Assembly: GCA_016926235.1 (NCBI GenBank)
Contig: JAFGOZ010000188.1
Location: 1-5,685, forward strand
Reading direction: 5' to 3'
DNA: 5,685 nucleotides
Source of the DNA: Bacteroidales bacterium
GTDB lineage: Bacteria; Bacteroidota; Bacteroidia; Bacteroidales; UBA10428
A model generated the notes under the pieces. That model had not been told where the DNA came from. It ran no database searches and saw nothing but the letters and a program-made list of their open reading frames with translations. The position numbers and the translations under genes were made by a program. This document shows positions 1 to 5,685 of the stretch, piece by piece (position 1 is the stretch's first letter; every line of letters starts with the position of its first letter).

Positions 1-8
1 AATCTCCT

Positions 9-37
9 AAATTTAGTGTTGATAATATACTAAATTT
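9..37 (-). terminator. Weak AT-rich hairpin after the radical SAM gene
   Basis: A perfect 9-bp inverted repeat, AAATTTAGT (9-17) and ACTAAATTT (29-37), with an 11-base loop lies five bases beyond the stop codon of the minus-strand gene. One G-U and one A-T pair can extend the stem inward. There is only one G-C pair in each arm and no T-tract follows on the minus strand, so it does not meet the usual intrinsic-terminator pattern. It may be an mRNA 3'-end structure or chance in AT-rich DNA. Confidence 0.3.
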
Positions 38-42
38 CTTGA

Positions 43-984
43 TTATACTCTCATATTAAATGGTACATATTTCGGGGAGCATTCCACAATATGCGGCATC
101 CAGCAATTTCTTGTACATTTACAAACTTTGTCTCGTACCTGCATAGCCTGCTTGCTATTCCATATATTATCGAAATCAGATTCCTTCAAGTCGCCCATAA
201 TCCACGGCTCCTGAGAACCATTACAAGCCAAAACCTTTCCGTAAGGATCCAGAAAGAAGCTATCATTTGCTACGCCGCAATCGAAAGGGCGGCTCTCACC
301 TGACAGGTTATTTAACATCCCATAATTAAGATAAGCCCTGAACCAGTCTTTGATTCTTAATTTAAGATTCTTCCTTTTCGAGCTAAGCATTGCTTTTATT
401 AAATTATCAATCTCTTTTATGACGTCCTCAATGTTCTCTGGGGTATTGTCGTATTTACAGAAATAGAAGGAGTTATGTTTAATAGTCGTAACGAATTCCA
501 AATCCCTGCTTACCGATAAATAATATAAATCCAGCAGGTCATTAAGATTGCTGTTTGACACTACCGTTGAAAATCCAACATCTTTGACACCAAGTTCCTT
601 TAGTCTTAATGCACTTGTTAAGGCATGGTCAAAGCCGTCCTCTATCCCACGGATTTTGTCATTAACTTCGGCCAGGCCGTCGAGGCTGATTCTTACCATT
701 ATCTCGGGGAATTTCTTTGCAATATTAATGATCTTGTCTGTGTAATAGCCGTTGGTTATTATTAATACCTTTGAAGTTTTCTTATATGCAGCAGCAATGA
801 TATCTTCGATATCTTCTCTCATCATCGGCTCACCACCGGTAATTTTCAACTGTCGCAGTCCTGCAGGCAGCTTATCGATTATTTCAGGAGTAATTTCATC
901 TTCGACATGACTTGGATTTTGCCAGATATTACACATTTGGCAATGTGCATTGCATCGATATGTTGTAATTACAGAGCATTCCAT
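43..984 (-). CDS. Radical SAM protein with C-terminal SPASM/twitch-like cysteine cluster
   Basis: Complete 313-residue cytoplasmic enzyme of the radical SAM superfamily. The N-terminal core shows the CX3CX2C cluster motif (Cys11, Cys15, Cys18, within TYRCNAHCQMCNIW), which binds the 4Fe-4S cluster that cleaves S-adenosylmethionine. It also shows the TGGEP motif at 49-53, ITNG at 76-79 and SLDG at 100-103. The C-terminal part has Cys236-x12-Gly249-x4-Cys254, then Cys288-x-Cys290-x3-Cys294 and Cys302. This resembles a SPASM/twitch auxiliary-cluster domain, but the last cysteines are spaced more tightly than the classical CX2CX5CX3C. SPASM enzymes often modify peptides or sugars; no precursor peptide or sugar-pathway gene is visible here, so the substrate is unknown. 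The ATG at 984 is fixed by an in-frame stop at 1002-1000 just upstream. No Shine-Dalgarno precedes it. The superfamily call is firm; the exact role is not. Confidence 0.9.
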   Translation of the reverse strand: MECSVITTYRCNAHCQMCNIWQNPSHVEDEITPEIIDKLPAGLRQLKITGGEPMMREDIEDIIAAAYKKTSKVLIITNGYYTDKIINIAKKFPEIMVRISLDGLAEVNDKIRGIEDGFDHALTSALRLKELGVKDVGFSTVVSNSNLNDLLDLYYLSVSRDLEFVTTIKHNSFYFCKYDNTPENIEDVIKEIDNLIKAMLSSKRKNLKLRIKDWFRAYLNYGMLNNLSGESRPFDCGVANDSFFLDPYGKVLACNGSQEPWIMGDLKESDFDNIWNSKQAMQVRDKVCKCTRNCWMPHIVECSPKYVPFNMRV

Positions 985-1430
985 TAATTTACAGTCTTGT
1001 CAATTGTTCTCTTAAGTTTAGTTTTCAATCAGCCGTTGCAAAACAACTTATTAGTGGCGTCAATTCGAGTTGATACATTTCATATCAATAGAACTACTAA
1101 ATTAAACACCAACATTTAATATTATCGACCGTTTACAATGCTAAAATGACTATATTTATACAGTTTATGCCATATTCCAGCCAATTGCGTGTCACTTTCA
1201 ATATATTGCTGTCCGATAAAAGGAGTATTCGTAAACTCTTCCTATGTCCCCAGGAATAATCTTGACTAAACTGCTCTTCTATATTAAATATCTGTTGTGG
1301 AAAACCAGTAAAAACGGCCGTATGAATATTGGATAGTCGAACAATTTGACTAATATAATATTGCTGGGCTTAGCATATAATAAGAGGATCGCCTTCAAAT
1401 TCCTGCGGCTGTTTTTTATATTTCGAGCTG
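985..1430. other. Intergenic stretch without a recognisable gene
   Basis: These 446 bases lie upstream of both genes, which face away from each other. I find no convincing coding region. The best frame is a 30-codon reading at 1244-1336 (plus), starting MSPGIILTKL, with an AGGAG at 1221-1225 that is 18 bases away, too far to be a normal ribosome site. A perfect TATAAT (1376-1381) has no partner -35 at suitable spacing. A TTGACA on the minus strand (1003-998) is too close to the radical SAM start to serve it, so the promoter of that gene is not identified. The stretch may be decayed sequence. Confidence 0.5.
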
Positions 1431-1462
1431 AACCGCAGATAGACGCTGATTAACGCAGATTA
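1431..1462. repeat. Three tandem decamers of the CCGCAGAT type, copy 1
   Basis: Three adjacent 10-bp units read AACCGCAGAT, AGACGCTGAT and TAACGCAGAT, followed by TA. The period and the shared core (A/C)CGC(A/T)GAT are seen directly. A second array of the same design starts 96 bases downstream. From memory, interspersed arrays of this kind occur between genes in many environmental bacterial genomes; they code for nothing known to me. Confidence 0.75.
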
Positions 1463-1473
1463 AAAGAGGCTTG

Positions 1474-1488
1474 TCCGCCGCAGGCGGA
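1474..1488. repeat. Short GC-rich hairpin TCCGCC-GCA-GGCGGA
   Basis: A perfect 6-bp inverted repeat (TCCGCC 1474-1479, GGCGGA 1483-1488) with a 3-base loop sits midway between the two decamer arrays. Its high GC contrasts sharply with the AT-rich surroundings. It resembles the small palindromic extragenic elements seen in several environmental lineages. No T-run follows on either strand, so a terminator role is unlikely. An imperfect direct repeat, AATGTTGAA (1488-1496) and AATGTTGGA (1501-1509), follows at once. Confidence 0.65.
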
Positions 1489-1526
1489 ATGTTGAATGAG
1501 AATGTTGGAAAGGGGATTTTACTTGT

Positions 1527-1556
1527 AACCGCAGATGTACGCAGATTATCGCAGAT
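1527..1556. repeat. Three tandem decamers of the CCGCAGAT type, copy 2
   Basis: Three 10-bp units read AACCGCAGAT, GTACGCAGAT and TATCGCAGAT. The first unit is identical to the first unit of the array at 1431-1462, in the same orientation. The two arrays and the hairpin between them form one compound element of about 125 bases. The units vary at positions 1-3 while GCAGAT is constant in this copy, which suggests an old dispersed repeat rather than a fresh duplication. Confidence 0.75.
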
Positions 1557-1559
1557 ATT

Positions 1560-1587
1560 AAACGAGGTATGAGATACGAGGGACGAA
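1560..1587. repeat. Degenerate 7-bp tandem repeat of the ATACGAG type
   Basis: Four adjacent heptamers read AAACGAG, GTATGAG, ATACGAG and GGACGAA. They begin three bases after the second decamer array, so three different short repeat types are packed into about 157 bases. The period of seven is clear but the units are diverged. I see no coding or regulatory meaning. Confidence 0.55.
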
Positions 1588-1604
1588 TTAAATACAAAAT
1601 GAAT

Positions 1605-1636
1605 CTATATAGAAAAAGAGATGTATTACTATATAG
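1605..1636. promoter_or_regulatory. Two copies of the 8-bp palindrome CTATATAG
   Basis: The self-complementary octamer CTATATAG occurs at 1605-1612 and again at 1629-1636, with starts 24 bases apart. The first copy also overlaps AATCTATA (1602-1609), which is the reverse complement of TATAGATT at 1669-1676. The pair lies about 95-125 bases upstream of the predicted -35 of the large plus-strand gene, so it could be a binding site for a dimeric regulator. In AT-rich DNA such repeats can also arise by chance. Confidence 0.25.
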
Positions 1637-1730
1637 CTATCACATATTCCTTTTATAATAACCAATGTTATAGATTAATGTTTTTTGTTAAATAGTTTGA
1701 TTATAGCTTTAAAGTGCGATATTTTCACTA

Positions 1731-1759
1731 TTGAGCACAATTATTAAAAATGTTATAAA
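1731..1759 (+). promoter_or_regulatory. Sigma70-type promoter with extended -10 for the STAND gene
   Basis: TTGAGC at 1731-1736 serves as -35 and TATAAA at 1754-1759 as -10, with the ideal 17-base spacer. The -10 is preceded by TGT (1751-1753), giving a TGn extended -10. Transcription would begin near 1766, leaving a leader of about 45 bases before the ATG at 1812. A second, weaker pair overlaps it: TTGATT (1697-1702) with TATTTT (1720-1725), also 17 bases apart. The housekeeping-sigma consensus is assumed; the host's own consensus is unknown. Confidence 0.55.
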
Positions 1760-1784
1760 AGACTCGATTGATGTTTGAAGAGTT

Positions 1785-1814
1785 AAAGGATATTGATAAT
1801 GGAATATAATAATG
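1785..1814 (+). promoter_or_regulatory. Translation start region of the STAND gene, with competing ATGs
   Basis: The ATG at 1812-1814 is the first start after the in-frame stop TAA at 1797-1799, so the protein cannot begin further upstream. It has only a weak GGA (1801-1803) eight bases before it. A better ribosome-site match, AAAGGA (1785-1790), is instead ideally spaced for an ATG at 1799-1801 in another frame, which would give a 14-residue peptide overlapping the gene start. Initiation at 1812 may thus be inefficient or coupled to upstream translation. Confidence 0.35.
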
Positions 1815-4800
1815 ACGACTGCTCAAGCAATAGAAAATATTAAAGATGCAGGTATGTTTGAAATTCTTGCAACTCGTGTACTTAGAATTATTGATAAAGA
1901 CTGCCAACAAATAGAACACCTTGGTGTTAATGCAGATGGAAAAACAAGAGGAAATCCAATTGACTGCTTTTGTCAGGTTCCTGAAACTAATCCCCCACGA
2001 TTTGTTATAGCAGAATTTAATACAGAAGATAATAAAACCTTAAAAGCTAAATGGCTACGTAACAATGATAATTCTAAAGATGGTGATTTAATTAAGGCAA
2101 GTCGTAGAGCAAAAGAGATTCTTAAAACAAATCCACAAGCAACATTTATAGTTTATTTATGTACTAATAAACAACCTAACGACAGACTAATAACAGAAGT
2201 TATTAATAAAGGAAATGATCTTGGCTTGGAAGTAAAATTTCTAACACAATCAAAACTTAGAGACTTTCTTGATGTTAATCCTGATGGACAATGGTTACGC
2301 AAAGAACATTTAGGGATTAATGCAGATAGAGTATCATTGCCTTTATTGCAAGAACTGTCTGAGAAAAGTAAACAACAATATGAAAAAGAATTTTTAATAA
2401 CTCACCCAGACAATTTTATCTCCACTTCTTCTGAACGAGATATAATAAGCCAACTTAAATCATCTCAGTCACTTTATGTTGTCACAGGACCATCTGGTTC
2501 TGGCAAAAGCGTATCATGTTTTCAGGTATTAAATAATCATTTAAAAAATGGTGGAATTGGCTTATGGATACCTGGAGATATAGCTGTAAAATCAAATTCA
2601 ATCGAAGAAGCAATAAATTATACTTTGAAATCTCTTTATCCCACTATTGAATCAAAGGCTGCTGAAGCGACACTACGTATTTGTGATTCTTCAATACGCT
2701 TAATTATTATTATCGATGACATTAATAAGAATGCGACTCCACATGAAATACTTAAAAAAATAGCGACATGGGCTCAGCCATCTACGAATAAAGATAAAGA
2801 AACTGGAAATAAATATTTTTCACCTTATAAGGTTATAGTACCTGCTTGGGATATTTACTGGACACCACATGATACTCAATTCCGATCAGTTGAATGGCTA
2901 TTGAGAATTCCAATTAAAAAGATGAATGATTTTGAGGCTATAGAATGCTTATCTACTGCACTTGGGTCCAAGGCATTTAATTTTACAAAAGCTGAGACTC
3001 GAAAAATAGTAAAAGAATTAGAATATGATCCAATATTAATAGCACTATATTCTATTTTAACAAAAGATAGTAATGAGTACGAACAGCAAATATCACCTCA
3101 TAATGTTATAAATCGTTTCGTAACGGATGCAGAAGCCGAATTAGCTCAATCATCAGACCATCTCCAGGGAGAATACGATCAGGTTTTATTGCTATTAGCT
3201 GAAAGCATTCTTAAACAACGAGACCTCTTTCCACAATGGCATAATGTGCAAAAATGGATTCCAAATGATAAATTACAAGCATTAAGAGAATTAGTTAAAG
3301 TTGAAAAAATCTGTCGCTTAAAAAAGATGAGTGATGATGGACATTTCGAGTTTCGACATGACCGTATCCTTGAGCATTTTCTTGTACGTGCAATAAAACC
3401 GATGTTAGATGATGCAGAGACTAATGCTGAAGTACTTTCTGATCCATTTTATGCTTCATTTGTTGGGCATGCTGTTGCCATAAGTCAACCGTCAGATAAA
3501 TTACTACAATGGCTTCGACAGTATGCACCACTTGCAATTATTTCAGCTATTCATTTTCTGGCTAATACTCCTGAATATTACAAAGATCGCATTGTTATAA
3601 CAGCAAAAACATGGTTAGAGTTAGCATCTAAAGATATAAATACTCCTTCTTCTTTACTTTTTGCTGCATTTAGAGTTCTTGAAAATACTGACTCGACTTA
3701 TGTTCTTGATATTACACAACCTCTTGCAATGAGTCGTAAAGTTGCCTTAGCAAGATTAGCGAATGGAGATGCTGCGGCTGGAGCAATAGAATTTTCTGAT
3801 ACACAATGGTTTTCTCCAGCAACAACCGATTACAGATTGGATGAAATATTAAATCGCGCTCTTTGTCGGCACAAACAGCAACTTATTAATGATTGTAAGG
3901 CTATTCTTCAAAATTCACAGATTAAAGAAGCCGATGTCCGTGGTACTCTTGTATTGGCAGGCTTCATTGCTGAAAATTCATTGGCATCATCTATTCAAAT
4001 AGCATGGAATACGATGAATAATAAAAAGAGTATTTTACTGTATGCTTTATGGGCTGGTTTACGTTGTTATGATAAAGAAAACGGTATTATTGATAATATG
4101 TTTACTGTTTTTGCAGACCTTCCTGATAATGATATGGAAGGGAAATTATCAGAGCAAATGTATATTGCGCAGGAACTTAAATTTGCTATTCAAAAAGGAA
4201 TATCTCAACAAGCATTAAATTATTTGGTAACAAAAGCAAAAACTGATAGGTCTTTACGATGGCCAATTACCTTCATGTTGGAACATGTTGACAGTCCAGT
4301 AGTATTAAAGTTCCTAATTGAAGAAGCGGCAGATTCAGATCGACGATTAAAAGGAACAAATAAAATATCCCCATGGAAAATAACTTTTCTAAGCTATTGG
4401 GATCCTACAGTCAAATCTCAAGGTAAAAGACTTTCCCAAGAATCAGTACTAACAATTAAATCTCTTTGGGAATCAGAAACATCTGATTACCAACTAAGTA
4501 AAACAGCATTCCAGTTTTGGTTGAGAACTGTTGACGATTTAGCAACGCTCAAGTCAATACCTAATAACCATCCACAATACGAAAGTGTGATATGGCGTCG
4601 AGCAACATTGGGAGACCTTTCAGTAACAACTTTGGTTAAATCACTTGCTAAATCTGATGATAAATGGTTTCATGTAATAAGTAATATATGGTCTGAAGAA
4701 TTCGTTGATTTAATAGACACTGCTCTTCTTAAACTCAAAGATAATACACCAACTGATTATACTGATGGTAGGAGTAATGAACATTATGCCTTGGCGCATT

Positions 4801-5555
4801 TATTACGTGATATACCAATAAAAGATGCTCAACCATTACTCGAAAAACACTGGGAGCATTTAAAATTCAGTCGACTATTTATTCATGTTGCACTTTATGT
4901 TGGTACCCCAAAATGTATTTCTCTGGTTGATGAGTCAATAAATAATTATCCAAGCAATATCGATCCATTAGAATATATTGGTTCCTTCTTTGGATTTTTT
5001 GAGTCAGGATTAAGTGATCGTATAAATATGCAACATCTAAAAGTACTATTACCATATATCGAAAGACTGGGTAGTAATACCCTGTCTAATATGGTAGAAT
5101 TCTGTGAACGTCATAATAAAAATGACTGGAGTATTGAGTATTTAAAACCGGAATTTGAAAGGAGAAGAGCGATATTGCCACAAGACAAAAACATTGACCA
5201 GAAGTACATTGAAAATATTACAATACGACACTTCCCCTCTAATAATGATCTTTTTCAGGAACTAGATTCAATTGAACAAAGAAGCGGATCATTTAGTGGA
5301 AGTCTTTACTATTGGTCTGAGAATTTCAAACGGCGACAAGATAGCCATAAGCGATGGAGGGAGATATTAATTGAGTGGTTTTCCTATAAGCCAACGATTG
5401 AGAGGTTCCGTTTGTATACTGCTGCAATTTCGGATCATGGGAAAAGAAGTGATATAGATATGCTAAACCATGATGTTATTGATGGTGATGTTGAGAAAAT
5501 TGAAAGATTAAGAGCAGATACTATATTTGAAATTAAAAGACGGACTCTTCAATAA
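1812..5555 (+). CDS. Large nuclease-fold/STAND NTPase protein, probable anti-phage defence (Avs-like)
   Basis: A 1247-residue, apparently intact soluble protein. Residues about 10-170 look like a PD-(D/E)XK (Mrr-like) domain: helix FEILATRVL (16-24), GVNADGKTRGNPID ending at Asp51, strand FVIAEFN (64-70) with Glu68, then a helix and TFIVYLCTN (111-119). The usual lysine two places after the glutamate is Asn70. Residues about 200-530 form a STAND/NACHT-like NTPase: Walker A GPSGSGKS (226-233), Walker B LIIIIDD (297-303), KVIVPAW (340-346) at the sensor-1 position, and FEFRHDRILEHFL (512-524) in the winged-helix region. About 530-1247 is mostly helical and HEAT/TPR-like by eye, e.g. HLLRDIPIKDAQPLL (996-1010). 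STAND defence proteins use such C-terminal regions to sense an invader, then oligomerise and activate the effector. No signal peptide or membrane segment is evident. It has its own promoter and no partner gene in view. A non-defence signalling NTPase cannot be excluded. Confidence 0.8.
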   Translation: MTTAQAIENIKDAGMFEILATRVLRIIDKDCQQIEHLGVNADGKTRGNPIDCFCQVPETNPPRFVIAEFNTEDNKTLKAKWLRNNDNSKDGDLIKASRRAKEILKTNPQATFIVYLCTNKQPNDRLITEVINKGNDLGLEVKFLTQSKLRDFLDVNPDGQWLRKEHLGINADRVSLPLLQELSEKSKQQYEKEFLITHPDNFISTSSERDIISQLKSSQSLYVVTGPSGSGKSVSCFQVLNNHLKNGGIGLWIPGDIAVKSNSIEEAINYTLKSLYPTIESKAAEATLRICDSSIRLIIIIDDINKNATPHEILKKIATWAQPSTNKDKETGNKYFSPYKVIVPAWDIYWTPHDTQFRSVEWLLRIPIKKMNDFEAIECLSTALGSKAFNFTKAETRKIVKELEYDPILIALYSILTKDSNEYEQQISPHNVINRFVTDAEAELAQSSDHLQGEYDQVLLLLAESILKQRDLFPQWHNVQKWIPNDKLQALRELVKVEKICRLKKMSDDGHFEFRHDRILEHFLVRAIKPMLDDAETNAEVLSDPFYASFVGHAVAISQPSDKLLQWLRQYAPLAIISAIHFLANTPEYYKDRIVITAKTWLELASKDINTPSSLLFAAFRVLENTDSTYVLDITQPLAMSRKVALARLANGDAAAGAIEFSDTQWFSPATTDYRLDEILNRALCRHKQQLINDCKAILQNSQIKEADVRGTLVLAGFIAENSLASSIQIAWNTMNNKKSILLYALWAGLRCYDKENGIIDNMFTVFADLPDNDMEGKLSEQMYIAQELKFAIQKGISQQALNYLVTKAKTDRSLRWPITFMLEHVDSPVVLKFLIEEAADSDRRLKGTNKISPWKITFLSYWDPTVKSQGKRLSQESVLTIKSLWESETSDYQLSKTAFQFWLRTVDDLATLKSIPNNHPQYESVIWRRATLGDLSVTTLVKSLAKSDDKWFHVISNIWSEEFVDLIDTALLKLKDNTPTDYTDGRSNEHYALAHLLRDIPIKDAQPLLEKHWEHLKFSRLFIHVALYVGTPKCISLVDESINNYPSNIDPLEYIGSFFGFFESGLSDRINMQHLKVLLPYIERLGSNTLSNMVEFCERHNKNDWSIEYLKPEFERRRAILPQDKNIDQKYIENITIRHFPSNNDLFQELDSIEQRSGSFSGSLYYWSENFKRRQDSHKRWREILIEWFSYKPTIERFRLYTAAISDHGKRSDIDMLNHDVIDGDVEKIERLRADTIFEIKRRTLQ

Positions 5556-5685
5556 TTAATATAATTCATTATGATAAAAACAAATAATAATGTTTTATAT
5601 GTAATAGCCACTACTTCATCTGACAAACAATATTATTTTGTTCGATAGTTGTCTGTAAGTTAATGTCCAGTTTTTTAGCTTTCGC
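5556..5685. other. Downstream flank with short competing open frames, possible gene edge
   Basis: No certain gene lies in these 130 bases. On the plus strand an ATG at 5571 opens 25 codons to a TAG at 5646-5648, beginning MIKTNNNVLYVI, without a ribosome site. On the minus strand two overlapping frames enter from the window end: one reads AKAKKLDINL and ends at a stop at 5613-5611, the other reads RKLKNWTLTYRQLS and ends slightly earlier. They meet at a run of six A (minus strand, 5676-5671), where dropping one base would give AKAKNWTLTYRQLS. This could be the C-terminus, intact or frameshifted, of a minus-strand gene lying beyond the window. I cannot name its family. Confidence 0.2.

Noticed and set aside
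91..303. 70-residue open frame on the plus strand
   Set aside because: It lies antisense within the radical SAM gene, has no ribosome site and no recognisable motif; it is a shadow of the real gene.
548..745. 65-residue open frame on the plus strand
   Set aside because: Also antisense to the radical SAM core (residues about 80-146 of that protein) and low-complexity in composition; a shadow frame.
998..1003. Perfect minus-strand TTGACA as -35 of the radical SAM gene
   Set aside because: With normal spacing the -10 would fall at 975-980 (AATGCT), inside the coding region, so it cannot drive the gene.
1244..1336. 30-codon plus-strand frame with hydrophobic stretch (ILTKLLFYIKYLLW)
   Set aside because: The only ribosome-like AGGAG is 18 bases from the ATG, no promoter is well placed, and an open frame of this size is expected by chance.
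1376..1381. Perfect TATAAT as a promoter
   Set aside because: The nearest TTGACT (1346-1351) is 24 bases away, no TGn precedes it, and no gene starts within 430 bases downstream.
1431..1587. CRISPR array
   Set aside because: Repeat units are 7-10 bp in direct tandem with no unique spacers of 25-40 bp, and no cas gene is present.
1728..1919. 63-residue open frame on the minus strand
   Set aside because: It runs antisense across the predicted promoter and the first 36 codons of the STAND gene, is dominated by Asn/Tyr/Phe/Ile as expected from AT-rich antisense DNA, and shows no domain.
5622..5676. Intrinsic terminator after the STAND gene
   Set aside because: GACAA (5622-5626) can pair with TTGTC (5649-5653), but the stem is only 5 bp with a large loop and the T-run (5671-5676) lies 17 bases further on.

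Overview
The window is AT-rich DNA from a bacterium, most likely an uncultured or environmental lineage. Two features point this way. The long intergenic gap carries decamer arrays built on CCGCAGAT/ACGCAGAT, a TCCGCC/GGCGGA hairpin and degenerate ATACGAG heptamers. From memory, unchecked here, such elements are scattered through Planctomycetota and several candidate phyla known mainly from metagenomes. Neither gene has a strong Shine-Dalgarno sequence. No ribosomal RNA or other marker allows firm placement, so the taxonomy is a weak guess.

Layout. Positions 43-984 (minus strand) encode a complete 313-residue radical SAM protein with a C-terminal SPASM/twitch-type cysteine cluster. It is followed by a weak AT-rich hairpin (9-37). 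Positions 985-1811 are a non-coding gap of 827 bases, with little recognisable up to 1430 and then a compact cluster of repeats (1431-1587), a pair of 8-bp palindromes (1605-1636) and a good sigma70-type promoter with an extended -10 (1731-1759). Positions 1812-5555 (plus strand) encode one very large protein of 1247 residues. The last 130 bases (5556-5685) hold no certain gene, but both strands show short open frames that may be the edge or remnant of another gene.

The main interest is the 1247-residue protein. It reads as a PD-(D/E)XK (Mrr-like) nuclease-fold domain (about 1-170), a STAND-type P-loop NTPase (about 200-530, with Walker A, Walker B and a FRHD winged-helix motif), and about 700 residues of helical, repeat-like sensor region. 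This effector-NTPase-sensor order is that of Avs/AVAST-like and other NACHT/STAND anti-phage proteins, where the C-terminal part recognises an invader component, the NTPase oligomerises and the N-terminal effector acts on nucleic acid. The assignment rests on motifs and architecture only. Oddities are a degenerate ExK motif (E-F-N), a PAW sequence where many STAND proteins have a sensor-1 arginine, and a near-identical octapeptide repeated at residues 35-42 and 165-172.

The two genes point away from each other across a repeat-filled gap and seem to differ in base composition. They are probably functionally unrelated; the large gene looks like an autonomous, single-gene accessory defence locus with its own promoter.
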